Below are positions 49,831-62,988 of a stretch of DNA of 64,000 bases, in pieces. The stretch is from Stichopus chloronotus (Eukaryota > Echinodermata > Holothuroidea > Aspidochirotida > Stichopodidae): NCBI GenBank assembly GCA_021234535.1, contig SFZH01000008.1, positions 20,065,358-20,129,357 on the forward strand, written 5' to 3'. A program made the position numbers and the translations under genes. A model generated the notes under the pieces. The model did not search any database, was not told where the DNA came from, and saw nothing but the letters and a program-made list of their open reading frames with translations. Every line of letters starts with the position of its first letter. Within the stretch, counting starts at the first letter, position 1.

Positions 49831-51443
49831 GTTGTAACGTCATGTAGATTCAAAGCCTCATGACGTCATGCATAAAATGTAAGACAAATGAGCTCATCTT
49901 TTGCGGCTCTGAACTGACATAATCATTTTATCGAGTTCCATACGTAATTCCATAGATAGCGACTAATAAGAATATTACTCAGTTCTCAATTTGAAACCAT
50001 TCATTCGACGCAAACAAACCTTAAGATCTTCTGTGAAAGATATTGGATTTCAATCAATGTACAAAACTCACTCAAAATGTGGACGTCCATCTCAGAACAA
50101 AGAATTAAACTAGCAATGGTACACATAGTTTAAATACGTACTACTCACTCAGATAACCTCATTTCGAACACTCCATACTCGAACGTCAAGCCGTATAATG
50201 ACGAAGAAGGGCAATAAACAATATAAGGACTGTGAATAGCCTGAATAAAGCAATCATTCATATATAGTCGAGTAAAAAGCTGATCGGCTTACACTTGTCG
50301 TACTATCATGTTATGAAGTACATACGGAATGGAACGCGCATGGTACGTATTCTTCGGTGGTACCATGAACTGGTGGTACGTAACAAATATTTCTTACCGT
50401 TACATTCGCAAGTTGTACTGTGGCAGGCACGGAGCGTAAAATTTTCAAATGTAGCACATATGAGGGAGCTGTAATAACAAGAGGATGTAATAACGGCATT
50501 CTGAGCTGAGAACCGATTTTGATGTCTTACTTTTAACCCTCTTTAGAGTCACGGACATTTAAACTGAGCTACTTGATTTCTATAGTTCTTAGCATGAAAT
50601 GTTATGACAATCTATTTAATTTTTCTTTTCAATTTCTTTTTAACCTGTTTGTACTTACCTGTACCAATTTAGCCAAACATGGAGTTGAAGGAAGCATGAA
50701 CATTTTTAAACGGGACAGTCTGTGTCAAAGAGCATTACGTACTAAAAAAAAACTTCAGATATTTGCAAACCATGACTTACTTGATAAGTAAGGTAGTGGA
50801 ACCTGACGATTGCTCATTAGAATAGACTTCAATGTCTTGTTCATCAGTACATACACACACGAACACACTCAAAGATAGTATTCAAGATTCTCACAGTGAG
50901 AGAAACTAAATTCAATTGTCTTTTAGGAATACCTGACGACATCACTGTAACTTGTGAGTTCTCCTTATCCAAACCTCATGAAGATATAGAGGATCTGTAG
51001 ATCGGGACTCTCTTCTAATGTACATTTGCTTTGATAGGGGAATTTTCCTATGGTACTGACAGGTGAATGGGGATCTTAAATGTGATGCATTTTTTACTGG
51101 GATTTCAAATCCCATATCTTGCTACCATGGAAGGTAAAGACAATGTTGTGACTAACTCAACGTGTTTTGCTATTTATAGAGAACCTTCTAGGGTGAAGAA
51201 ACATTTTCAGTTGCTCCACCGCCCCCCTCACTCAAAAAAAAAAAAAAGAGAGAAAAGGTAGCAGTGGCTTCGAATTGCAAAAGGTATTAATTGTTCCTCG
51301 AAATTCACGCTCTCTTTTAACCTTGACATTTGACACATGATTACATATATTTTGTTTTATATTGCTCCATTTTCATTCATAGCCTACTGACTCTGTTGTT
51401 GTCAATAGTGTCAGCAGTCTGTCACTGACTACAGACTGCAGAC

Positions 51444-51471
51444 TTAATAGACAAATATATTTGTCTATTAA
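51444..51471. repeat. Perfect 28-bp palindrome
   Basis: The half-site TTAATAGACAAATA is followed immediately by its exact reverse complement, with no loop. Confidence 0.95.
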
Positions 51472-52146
51472 AGTTTGGATTTTTCTACTCTTGCATCTCA
51501 TTTATTTCATATTGTTTTACCTAGCTTTTTTCTACTTTACTTTTTTTTTCTTGTTAATGTTGCTTATTAAAATTTCTGGGAAGGGACTGTTCTAGTTTGT
51601 TAAGATTCATCAGTTTAGAACACTTCCTTTCGCAACTGGATTATTATGAATTTAATTATCTCCGTAATGTATACAGGTACGTTTTCTGCTATTGTGATGA
51701 AAGAAACAAATGAAATATAAATATCACGTAATTTTTATTTCTTGGTAACAACATTTAAGTAACAATTAAGATCTTCGACAGTAGAGTCGACTTTACGGCG
51801 AGCTAAATGCCACCCCAAACAAAAACATCATAACACAAGAAAACCGACACTATTGTTTGTTAAACCGAAACTTTGGATGATCGGTCTACAATACAATACA
51901 CTTGGTTAGTCATGCATATATTTTCGTCGATAAACTCTGACTGAATCATCGGTTGGTGAACAAAGATTGAAAGTTGATACACTTGGATTATAGACCGATA
52001 ATCCAAATTTATCAACCGGTAATCTTGGTTTATTAGACATTTGGATTATCAAATACGTAGAGCTTCTGTAATCGACATTTGGAAGCAAGAATGCACTGAG
52101 GAGAGAAAAGTTGTTACACCGTAAGAGGTTACTTTGGTTAAGTTTA

Positions 52147-52196
52147 TTTTATTAAGTCACATTGTTACATGTTTTATTAAGTCACATTGTTACATG
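52147..52196 (+). repeat. Two exact tandem copies of a 25-bp unit
   Basis: The unit begins TTTTATTAAGTCACATTG and ends TTACATG. The two copies are identical, which suggests a recent slip. Confidence 0.95.
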
Positions 52197-53089
52197 TTTT
52201 GTTGCTTATTATCTTTTTATGTTGTAGTTTAAACATGGAAGTTACATTTTGGCTAGCCCATAGGATTGCAACAGGACTCAATGGAAGGATGATGAGTATA
52301 AAAGAAACGGCATATCGGATGTAGACACGAATGAAACCTAATCGGACAAATAATACAATATGCTAATAAGAAACTAGGTTTAATATATATAGAGTATCAT
52401 TACAAAATGGTTTTAAAGTCACGTAATTGTAATTTATGTGATGACACTATATTATTTCCAACATGTTCGTGGTGCTAATCAAAAGTTGAAATTGTCAGAC
52501 ATAAGTTTGGGGAACATTACGTAAGAGATATTATAACATTAATCAACTGAATTAAATTTTGCACAGGAACCACTTGGGACAGAAATTTTCACATGATAAG
52601 AATGGGTGAATGTAGAACAAATTATAGGCTTAAGGAAAAAGAACATACACAAATATATGACGACCTTCTTTTGTGTTTCAATTTTGTAATATACTACAAC
52701 CATCTCATCTGCGCTGTAAACCAAGATATTTCATCACAAGCTGAGACGAGAAAAAATATGTAAACTGATTTGTAAGATGAACTCCGAGTAAATGAATAAC
52801 AGCTAAGTGTTTGAAGCGTAAAATGTCTTAGTATAAAGTTTGAAATGGTTGTGGCCGTACCACAGGGTAAAGCCAAATTTTTCCTAATACTTAAGACCAA
52901 ATTGTTTCTAATTCTTTTCACAGGGTAGTGACTGTACTCTGTATGGTTAATAATTGGCACTAATTCAACTCAGGATCAGGGTATATTTCATGATACGTTA
53001 GAAGGAATAAATGATATAAGTATGTGACAATATGACAATAATACGTACAAGAAATGATACCAGTCAAGTGGATTAGAAATTCATATGAT

Positions 53090-53260
53090 CTACACTGTTA
53101 AAAATATCTGTAAATTTACAGAAAATAAAAGAAAGAAATAAATAAGAATGAAGACAGGTTTTGGCAAATATTTGCCAGAGCCGTTTTGCATTCTTTTTGT
53201 ACTTCTTTATTTTATTTTCTGTAAATTAACAGTTTGCAATTTACATTTTTAACAATGTAG
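53090..53260. mobile_element. 171-bp foldback MITE-like element
   Basis: The left end CTACACTGTTAAAAAT is matched by the inverted right end ATTTTTAACAATGTAG with one mismatch. Inner arms (CTGTAAATTTACAGAAAATAAA against TTTATTTTCTGTAAATTAACAG-like text) also pair imperfectly. The centre carries the perfect palindrome TGGCAAATATTTGCCA (53162-53177). There is no coding capacity. Confidence 0.75.
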
Positions 53261-54923
53261 GAAGTATTCTACATCAATTGCCATTTTGACGTGACGGGGC
53301 AACAGTTCTTCTAAATATGTTCAAACATACTTAAGAAAATGTTTCATTGACTCAGAACACATAGTGTTAGGTGAACAAGTTCAGAAATGAGATGATGCAA
53401 CACAAAAGTATGGAAAAACATTATTTGCAAATAACTGTGATGAATAAAGTGCTTTTGCCACCGAAAATTTGTCAGGTGGTTGTTTTCAAGTCATTTTTTT
53501 TTTTGAGAAAATTACTTTCATTGCAGAAGGGAGGTAGCCATGACAGTAAAGTCTTCTTAAATGCATGGTAAGCGACAGCAGTTGGAGGGTCACGTGGAAA
53601 TTCCCGGTCGGTGCCATATAATCCAGTCCCTGAACTTCATACTAAAATATCAATTGACAAAAATTCTGCTGGGAAAGCAGAAGAATTCCTTCAAATACGC
53701 ATAAAAAATATTCAACACCAACATCGATATTCTAATACTTGCAGCACCATGGAATATGCATCGTTAAGGTTATGTATCGCACTCTTCCAGTGATAGGCTA
53801 AGACATGAAAGGTGTTGATTTTAAAATTTCGATAAGGCGACATGCCTGGCTACAGTCTCTGTGGCATCTGGGGCATCTATCACTGACATGTATTTTGGGT
53901 ACGCAACCACTCTTCAGATTTGTTTGTGCTGCTTCCACCCCAATCACAGAGCCGCTGTTCACAGTAATCTTCTCTCGCTGTTTATTCAAGATTTTATACA
54001 AGCTCTTCCAAAGAGGAATAGCTGGTATTATTGTGATGGTCATATTTTGCAGAAACTTGCTACTGCAGTTTAAGTTTGCGAAAAGTAAGCAAAGAAGTGC
54101 CTAGCAAGCGCTTAAGACAATTTGAAATAAATATTGGGCTTTAAAACATCTAAAGGTGGCAAATTATGTTATTGTAAAGTGTGATAATTACCAATGAAAA
54201 CGGTGAATATGAACTATGGGTTGGTTCTTCACTTTTTGTATGGGCAAAAGGATACGACGAGAATTTAAAAAATATAGGTTTAGAGTCCAAACGTTTAAAA
54301 TCACTGCAGTAGTGGATTTTGCTAACGAAGGGAAGGTAATACTTTTATGATTGGTTAGGTCTTATCTATAGTATATTTCACTGCAGTATGCAGTTGTTTT
54401 CTTATTCTGTATTGCGCTTTCAACATATTAAGTGCTGGCATTCTATCGATTTTATGAACGAATTCTCGTTTCGTTTTCGTCGAGAGATATTGAATGAAAC
54501 TTGCTGTGGTCACGCGACTCAGCTTACCTTTATTACAAAACTCAACATAGAGGCAGTAAACAGTAGGCAAAGAGCGTCAGTGCACACTGTACTGTGTTTT
54601 TAACAATTTTGGTAAAAAGTTTTCAGCTTCCAGCGATTTACTCTGTCGTGTTCTCCACAATAAGTGACTGATACAACATGGTGGCGTTTGTGCCCTTTAC
54701 ATCAGTTACAGATAGTATGCACAGTAGTCGTTTCCCTGCCAACTTCTCATTCGTTAATAGTGACGGAGTTGCAGTATGATGATGTACAGTTGTTTGGTGA
54801 TAATATTTCAGTATTGCTAAGTCACCTGAACATGTTCCATAATCATTTAAAGGCTTTACATTGAAACGAAAAATGAAGGCAGTTTTTCAAAGCTTTATTG
54901 TTTTCGCTACAACCCCACTAAAC
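53261..54923. other. No gene seen
   Basis: Short overlapping open frames on both strands around 53800-54100 have no recognisable domain and no joined exons. No repeat stands out. Confidence 0.4.
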
Positions 54924-56060
54924 ATGAATAAATATGTATGTCTAATGTCTGTGTGTCTTAGAATATTTATATTTGCCGATTCCTTGAAAGCAAGTAGCAT
55001 CTAACTTGACGAACTAGTTAAATTTCTGAAGGCAACACACTCAGTTGTAGCCTGGGCTCAGTATGGCCACTCAGGATGGCATAGCATATATTATTGGTGC
55101 CATCTTACCGGCAGTTTTGCAATTCAGGCAGAACAGGCAGAATGCAAATAATATGAAGTCTGTCTAATATGAAGACAGAGGTATGCAAGTTTTTACAGCT
55201 TCCTTCAACTTTGAGATGTACAGCTGGAACTTTTATTGATGTAACACTTTTCTATACTCCGTTTTTATTTCCTTCTGAGGGCTATATTGTCTTGCCAATG
55301 TGTAAGAAAGTTTACAAGAAATTCATAGACAAATATGGGCTTGAAAATAAAAAAAACTCTAAAAAAAAAAAACAACTCTGCAATATTCCGCGTCATCACT
55401 CTTCCATTCTCATCAAACTTTGAAAAGCCATATCTCAATGACTGCAATAGAATAAGTTGAATAATTGATACGTTTGTCACCAAAATATTGTCTTTCGTAA
55501 ATATGTGCATACGTTTGTTTTGCAAATTTCGTTAAGCCATTTTAATTTGAAATATAGCTTTTTTGTCCTTTCCATACTACAGTTTAATTGTGCTTTTCTC
55601 AGGACTAATTTCTCCAAATTACTTCCAAGAATGTTAAGTCAGTGAGACTGAGTGAGTGAGTCTCTCCGTCTGTCCGTCAGTCAGTCAGTCAGTAAGTGAC
55701 TCTTTATTAATCATCCAAACAAAATTTCGTTTCTTTTACTTGTTTTTTCGCAACACACTACACATGCAAAAATAAATGCAAGTATGGTAACATTAGAAAT
55801 TAGGTTCATGCACAATTTAGACAAAGAACTTGCAAAACGAACTGCTGTAAGAACCTTTAAGGAGGTTAATAAGTACATCACTTCCTACAAATGAGCAAAA
55901 GGAACAGAAGAAGAAGAAAAAAAAAGGAAGTATAGTACTCCAAACAAAGCCTTCCTTCATGGTCAATGGAGTCATTAGTCTCTCTATGACTCCTGATGCA
56001 ATCATTTGGGCTATTCATGACGTTGAACACTTAATGTGTAACGAACCATTACAATGATCA
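54924..56060 (+). pseudogene. Broken relic of the SLC16-like transporter gene (first and last exons only)
   Basis: 54924-55093 matches the first coding exon at 58731-58899. It begins MNKYV, keeps SLKASS and THSVVAWA, but has a TAA after SLKASSI and loses frame at its end. 55949-56060 matches the last exon at 61590-61729 ('catggtcaatgg.gtcat.agtct.tctatgactcctg' and 'catgacgtt'). The two long middle exons are missing, so it cannot encode a transporter. Between the parts are a GTCA microsatellite (55674-55694) and poly-A/T runs. It derives from duplication of the intact downstream gene followed by internal loss. Confidence 0.8.
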
Positions 56061-58730
56061 CAGAAGCTGGTGTAATTTGTATGAGAAAGCGTCCATATCC
56101 GTGTTCACGTGACATGTGAGCTCTGTTACATCTCTAACGACGTAGAAGCGATGTTAACGAAAGCTGAGAATAGCGGTGACTTGTGGCCCCACACTTTTCA
56201 GGATGGATTGCTTTGTAATGATCAGAAGCTGCATTTAAATCCATAGATTTCGGTAGAAGGTGGAATGAGATCTGCAAGAAAAACACCAAATTTACACTTT
56301 ATGTAATAAATCCACCGTCGAATTGAAAATCACATTTTTATTCTACAAAAAGGCCCCCGCAATGTAGCTACAATAATCATGTAAATCGTATATCACCAAC
56401 ATGAAGACAACACAATTTACGACGATCCTCAAGTGCCCACCCTTCCCCCTTTAGGACCGACTGGTAGGACACATGTAAGTTACTTTTCCAGCCGCTTTCG
56501 GTGTCCTAAGCTGGGGTTATCCCAGTGGATGACGTGAAACCCAGCTGCCTGGTTCATCTACAGGTTCCTATGAGGTTCTTTATCTCAAATGGTTAATGCT
56601 TATTCCTCGGTCAATTTTGTACATTGAGACGGCATAGGGACAAATAAGTAAACAGTAACTTAACAGAATTGTGGCCACACCGTTCCTCGTCTGAGTTTAT
56701 GCCAGCTTGACAAATGAAAACAGGTAGGCAATCAAGTGTTGCAATCTCATCCCTATCGTTTTTATACGGTCATTCGATACCAATACCATCACATGTACTT
56801 CGAAAGAGCGCTGAGCCGTATAGTTCATCAGTGATTTAGATTGCTGTTCTGTATAGAAGTGTTCAAGTTACTTAGTGGTCTAATACTGCAGTAGACCAAG
56901 TATACATCGAAAGGCACAAATACCTGCAATACCTACACATGGGCCTAGAAATTGTGAGGGAATTAAAAGTACCACCAAAAATGTATAGCTATGGAAAGGG
57001 AGCCGAACGGGGACACACAAGCCGTCAATGCTACGCCCAAAAACGGGGATATCCCCGTTTCTGGTTTTAGAATAATTGAAAATAGGGGTACCAGATGTGC
57101 CCCCTCAAATTTATAGTTCGATCTGCCTTTTCACCCAACTACCTATTCTATGGATTTATACCTTTGTATGGGGGGGGGGGGGTCTATGTGTGTAAAGAAA
57201 CACACAAAATGCCGTTCCTTGCGTGAATCGGGGATACATGCTAGACTAAATACAGGTAAACTGGGGACCTAATCTGAAAAGTGGGAATATTCCCGATTAC
57301 GTGAGGAGACGGTTCTGCCCATGATCGGCGCCGTAAACGATCTGTCATACGTCATATCTGCCATCTGTCATACGATCTGTCAACTATGTTTGTCAAAAAT
57401 TACAAGCTTCATTAAACTGATAGTGCACCAACCGATGGTGACGTTCATAGTGCCAAAGGGTAGCTCACCATTAGCGTTCGCAAGCGTTACATCAATGGAA
57501 ACCCCCTGGAATTCAGAAACGTAAAAGAAAGATAAATAAAATAAAAGTAACCTTTGGAAGCGACAGCTAAAATTTCCAAACCTACTTTCTAACATATTAA
57601 GGCATTAGCTGGAATTCACAAAACTAGATTAACTAGCAACTTCAAATAGAAAGCACCATTTTCTGAGAGGCATTATTATCCCCCCAAAATTTCTCAGTAC
57701 ACACTCTTACTACACCACACCCTTAGATAGTGTCATTACTACTTGCCACAATTTTCAGTCTTATGCCCCATTCACCCCCCCCCCCCCCTCTTGATGACAA
57801 AGGTTGGTCACTCGTCTGCATCAGAGCTCTTTTAGGGGAGTAGCCCCGGGGTGATCAATATTGCTATAATAATATTTTAACTGAGGATCTGAACTGATTG
57901 TGCAGTCTTTGTAAGAACTTACATTTAGCTACTTTCCATTTCTTTATTTAACTAGTCGTAAACAACTTAAAAATAAAATTCTGAGTGAAAAGTACAGTCT
58001 GATATTCTACAAATATGAATTCTGTTTGCCAATGACACCAAAGTGGGTAACGTTTAATTCCTTTCACTTGTCTACAGATTTTCACTGACCATGTACTGTG
58101 AACTAATATGAAGAATGCTACAGCCCAGTGAGCAATGAATACCCTATGACTATTCGTGACATTTGCCTTTTCTCTGGCTCTAGTGCTTGAAACTAGCACA
58201 CGCAAATATATCACTGTATTAGTTGCAGTACAAACATTTTCTGTGTATGTGTGCGTTTTTCACATGCGTCAATCTATATACCTGTCTTTTGAAACTAATG
58301 TTGGCATAGTGTGCATACTTATAAAAGTAGTGACTTCGTTATTCTCTCTGATGCACTGATACCTCAGAGAGTGTTTTGGAGATAATTTTTTTGTGTTCAT
58401 AATTAAATTGGAATAGTTTAGAAAACAACAGAAATCAATAACGGGTTTTCCAGTACAGTTCGAAGCGTGCCCTACTTAGCCTCTTAATTTACGTTACGTT
58501 AACAGACTTATCGTGCTTGTGGCTCCCTTTGCTGGAATCGTATGGTGACAATATTTGAGTATTATATCAAGCTTAATCAAGTGCTTATATGTGAAAGTGC
58601 TGTCTTAACATAACTGTTGTCTTCAAATTTGGTAAACGAAGGAACGTTAGCGGGCAGACAAGCTGAATTGTCACTGCACACTGTAGTATATCTCTTTACC
58701 GGTAGTTTAATGGCAAACCCCTAATCAAAT
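56061..58730. other. No gene seen; palindrome and homopolymers
   Basis: A 20-bp perfect palindrome (57041-57060), a G run near 57172 and a C run near 57776 are the only clear structures. I looked for an upstream transporter exon carrying the usual GGWGW motif and found none. Confidence 0.45.
57041..57060. repeat. Perfect 20-bp palindrome
   Basis: AAACGGGGATATCCCCGTTT, with no loop; 'gggga' and 'ccccg' words recur nearby. Confidence 0.95.
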
Positions 58731-61729
58731 ATGAATAAATATGTATTCGTTATGACTATCTGGATCAGGATTCTTATATTTAGCGGTTCCTTGAAAGCAA
58801 GCAGCGTGTTACTGGACGAGTTAGTTACGTTTCTGAACACCACACACTCAGTTGTAGCCTGGGCTATGGCAATCCAAAATGGACTGGCCTATATTGTTGG
58901 TAAGTAGTATTTTTCTGCTAATCTCGCCAAATGTTCAATATATTCATATATGTTTAATATATTCTGCATTATGAGATTCCCCTTTTTTATTTCATTTCCC
59001 GTTTAGCACCTTTGCCTATATTGTTGCTAAGACTGTGCAGCATCAGGTCTATTTGTATCTTTGGTGGAGTAATAAGCGGACTTGGATATATTTTCTGTGG
59101 AATAACTCTCACCTCAACTTGGCATTTATTCACTGGTTACGTCTTATCAGGTGAGACTAATCATCCCTCTTTTCTACTTTACAGTATTTTTCATATGTTT
59201 ATTGCGCTATAAATTAATCATCTGAAGGAACTGGAAAAGGTACATCTTAAAACTTTCAGGTACGTAATGTCACCTATTGCGATTTTCAGGTTAACTTAAC
59301 CCTATTCACCCCGATACGACACGATCAAAATAATTCTGTTAACAACGAGAAGAACTGCAGATTTGGACCTTTGGCACAGGTGAAGAGCCTATGGGTTTAG
59401 AATTAGCTACCAGTCGGAGCACAGCAGAACGCCAAAATCCGGTATGCTGGTACTCTGGGCCGGCCCATGTCTTATACAGCAGGGTTGGAGCAGAGTCATC
59501 TCCTTCAGAGGGGGAGAAGAGAGAACGACGTAGCGGCGGGAACCACTCAATTCTTTTCCTCCAGAGGCTGGAAGATTGTGTGGAGTAGAATCTTGGTCTC
59601 TTTCCGGCTTGTCCCCGTTTTGATATAGGGACAAAATCATTTGTAAACAACTTGGGAAACAACTTGGGTATGGAACCCAGTGTTGTTTTCAGTGGAGCAG
59701 TCGCTTTGCCGGCAGCTACTGAGAGTCATCTGAAGGTCCACTTGAATTCATAATTTGACCGGTGTTGTGAAAGAGGAGACAAAGGTGGACGCAATTGAAG
59801 GAATAACGGTTACCAACAGGGAGGTCGGAACCCTGGCCTGGTCAGGGTACAAAGCATTTTTTTTTTTCGAAAATAGGAAATTTTGTGTACAAAAAAGGAT
59901 AAAGTTTAATCCAATCGATAAGTTGGTAGTCTACCGACGAGAAGTTGTAATATACCAACCTCTCACTTATACTGCAGAGTGGTAAATAACTGCCCTCTAA
60001 AACCTGAATTACTTATATGTGTTCAGCAATGACATGTTTTTCGTTTCTCCTCCAAAGCAACTTTTCTTTCTTCATTTTCTCAACAGGTGTTGGACTAGGC
60101 CTTCTAATTATCCCCACCAATATGCTATTACAAAAACACTTTAATCCTAACACATTGCCTACAGCTATAGCCGTAATGAATTTGTTTGACTATATTGGTA
60201 TTGCGATCCTTCCTGTAGTTTTGCAAGTTATGAGAGATCGATATGGTTTACACAATTCTCTAATTATTTTTGGAGCCATTGTGTGGAATACTGTCGTCAC
60301 GGGGGTGGCATCCACACAACCTGGAGCAAGTCCAGATGCCAAGAACAGTGAGGTTGCCCATGATAACAGTTCCAGCCGAACAGGAAAGGAATCGTACATC
60401 AGAGGACTAATGTTGGACCTATCTTACTTTCTTAAACACAAGCACGCTGCGTTTGTATTACTAATTGAAAGCATCGGTCAGTTCATATTCGTCTCCTGGG
60501 CACTGTTTCTTGTTCCAGTTGGTAAAACTGCAGGTCTTTCAGAATTGGAAGCTGTGAGTCTTTCAGCTTTTGGGGGATTTGGAGGTTTTATCGGAAGATT
60601 ACTGATGTCGATATTGTTTTGGCTGAAACAAGTGAATATTGTGACGTCCATTGTCATACCTCTTCTTCTTACCGGAGTGACACTCTTTCTAACTGCTGCT
60701 TGTGAAAATTATTACGTCATCTCTGGTATTTCTTTTATATGTGGCCTGAGTCAATCAATGACCTCTTCCAGCATGTTTGGACTTATTGTTACAGTAGTAT
60801 GCCCATATCACTTCAAAATGGCAGTTGCTATTGAATGTCTCCTGAGTGGATTTTTTATGCAGCTGGCTGGTGTCATTTCTGGTATGTATTATTGTCAGCC
60901 AATTATATCCTTTTCTTACGCTGTAACTATATCCATACGGTATGTAGAATTATTGCTTGTTATTCATTATTCACAACAAAATAGCTTTCATAGTTTTTTG
61001 TCAGTGTTTATACTGGAAACGCGTTCGGTTTGTTTGAATTTGTGATTAGTACTTTAATTTTATTACATGCTTTACATGTGTTGAGATAATCTCTTACGTG
61101 ATACAAATTGGCTTCTACTTCATAAGAAGTGCAATTAACTTGATTTATGAGGTTACTCGATGCATGGAAAGGTGCCTCGCTTGAGATTTTTTCATGTATC
61201 TTGCTTTGCAAGAATCAGTAGAGGATTTCGGTTTCATGTCATGGACCTATTATCACACAATCGTAAGACATGAACCACCTTCTTAGATCTAAATTGGTAT
61301 CACTTCCATCCTTTGGTTTCTGCAGATGCTTTTACTCAATTGGCTGGTGTTATACTTTCCATGTTGGTTTTTGTTTCATAATTGCCTTTGGACCGTTTGT
61401 ACTAGAGTTCAACTTACAAAACAACAGAAATGATCGGCTGAAAATGTTATCATTGACAACATAGTGACTTTCATAATGTGGCTGTTGAAACATTTTTGAT
61501 TATATTTAATGACACTGATTTCTCATTCGCTTAGACTTGTTATTATTTGAATGACATTTATTTTTTTTTTTTCTTATTTACGTTTTCAGGTTCCATTCGT
61601 GACTACACTGGATCTGTTGCTTACGTCTTTATGGTCAATGGTGTCATCAGTCTTTCTATGACTCCTGTTGCAATCCTCTGGGCTGTCCATGACGTTCCCA
61701 ACTTAAACTGTAACGTACCTTTTCAGTGA
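58731..61729 (+). CDS. SLC16/monocarboxylate-transporter-like membrane protein, four exons, 415 residues
   Basis: Exons 58731-58899, 59007-59150, 60087-60881 and 61590-61729 are joined by three phase-1 introns and encode 415 residues of a major-facilitator protein. Family signs in order: TM1-TM2 with THSVVAWAMAIQNGLAYI; TM4 GVGLGLLIIPTNMLLQKHF; RYGLHNSLIIFGAI in TM5-6; a polar central loop (residues ~185-210); FGGFGGFIGRLLMS in TM8, keeping the Arg used for substrate coupling in this family; and LAGVISGSIRDYTGSVAYVF before the last helix, matching the G..D.TGSY signature. About 11-12 helices fit. It is short for the family and lacks the N-terminal [D/E]GG[W/Y]GW motif and a long C-tail. Transport of monocarboxylates with protons is a family expectation; the true substrate is unknown. 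Plasma membrane is likely. Confidence 0.85.
59355..59660 (+). mobile_element. SINE-like insertion in transporter intron 2
   Basis: This GC-richer block in an AT-rich intron translates in one frame to GLELATSRSTAERQ. That closely resembles the GLEPTTSR-type text produced when tRNA-derived SINE heads are translated. Clear A/B boxes and a target duplication were not identified. Confidence 0.4.
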
Positions 61730-62340
61730 CCACGAAACAATGCGTAGTTTCTCTGAAGAAGGAAACATTGTGTTCATGCGACATGTTTGTTGCTCTTCTA
61801 GCTCTTCAGAAGAAAAGGGCGGTTGGACCGGTGTCCGGACCATGAACAATGTTTTTTATTATTAATGTGCAACGATATTTCGTCCATTGTTGTACACTCT
61901 TCATTATTTAATTAGAGAGTTTGAATTTTACCTTCCATTCAATGATATAATGTACATGAAACCTACAGAATTACTCACTGTTGGTTATCGGATACGTGAG
62001 GGTTTTTATTTTTAATTTATCTATTAATCTATTAATTTTGTAAAACGCGAAACTCTTAGTAGTTTCAGGTTAAAGTATCTGTGTAGCTTTCTTCAAATGT
62101 TAACACAATACATGTTCTGCCGTTATAGGCAACATAACGTACTCACTTCCGAAGAATGGAGTTTTTGTATGATAAAAAGCTACATGAAGGACCCTCTGTT
62201 GATACAGGTTTTGTACATATATCATAGTAACGATAATATGGATGTTTTCAGAATGCGTTATTTAATACAATCAACTTAAGTGCAATTACCTGCCGGTAGC
62301 TTTCATAAAAATGCAACGGATGCCAAACAAATATGTGAAC
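61730..62340. other. 3' flank of the transporter gene; nothing else seen
   Basis: No canonical AATAAA is visible in the first few hundred bases after the stop; a variant signal may be used. Open frames here are short. Confidence 0.35.
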
Positions 62341-62988
62341 TTAGTTGTCTTTTTTCCATGTGAAAACAACTTTCCAAATTCTGTGGTGCCTAACTGGCCG
62401 TGTTCGATCTTTTCCACCTTATTTCTTGTTGTAGTGACAGATGGGACACCATTGGTGGTTTATAGGCCTGTATACCAATTTTTTCAGTACTGTGCACCAT
62501 GCATCTTTCTTTCCATTTTTGTTTTGACAGGTTTTCAAGTTTGCTTCTGTAATGTGGGATGTCATTATAAAATCCAAACACAAAATACACTCACACGTTT
62601 TCGAGATCAGTTTGCTCACCAGTCCGTCCTTTAGTTCTACCTTCGTATCTTCAAAGCCACTGGCCTCGAAAGCATCTTTAAAGGACAAAAAGTGTCCAGT
62701 TAATTATGCAGTGCGTAATCTTTGACCCATCTGTGAACCACGGTTTTGTCCACAACCTACCAAAATGTCTCGTTTTTTTTTAATTTTTGTAATGCAGTAA
62801 AGGAAAACAGTGTCATGGGCGGTACTGAATTTTCCTGAAATCGTAACAATATCCTTAACAAGTACCTCAGCCAATGAAAAACGACACGACAACGGGAATA
62901 AAGGTCGCTTTCTAAAATGATAATTAGGTGCGACTAGTTTAGACAAAACAGACAACAATACCTGTCTACCAGCACCCTTCTTAAATTT
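62341..62988 (-). pseudogene. Unrecognised open frame broken by two in-frame stops
   Basis: One minus-strand frame runs for about 216 codons from 62988 to a TAA at 62341-62343, interrupted only by a TAA near 62704 and another near 62419. Its text looks protein-like on both sides of each stop (SVLSKLVAPNYHFRKRPLF, then GHFLSFKDAFEASGFEDTKV, then RHHRIWKVVFTWKKDN). The third quarter has paired cysteines (CECILC ... WCPIC), suggesting a RING-like or other zinc-binding fold. In DNA this AT-rich such openness is unexpected by chance. It may be a decayed host gene or a transposon protein; the first stop could also be removed by a short intron. Confidence 0.4.

Larger units (their letters stand above)
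49831..53089. other. No supported gene; perfect palindrome and short tandem repeat
   Basis: Contents are a possible lone exon at 50398-50468 (listed as a finding), a 28-bp perfect palindrome at 51444-51471 and a 25-bp unit repeated twice at 52147-52196. Open frames are otherwise short. Confidence 0.5.

Noticed and set aside
55169..55525. Opposed open frames of 84-86 codons between the two parts of the transporter relic
   Set aside because: They contain Lys or Phe runs from poly-A/T tracts and show no similarity to the missing transporter exons.
59339..59662. 107-codon minus-strand frame in transporter intron 2
   Set aside because: It overlaps the SINE-like block, its text is typical of translated repeats, and it lies antisense in an intron with no splice partners.
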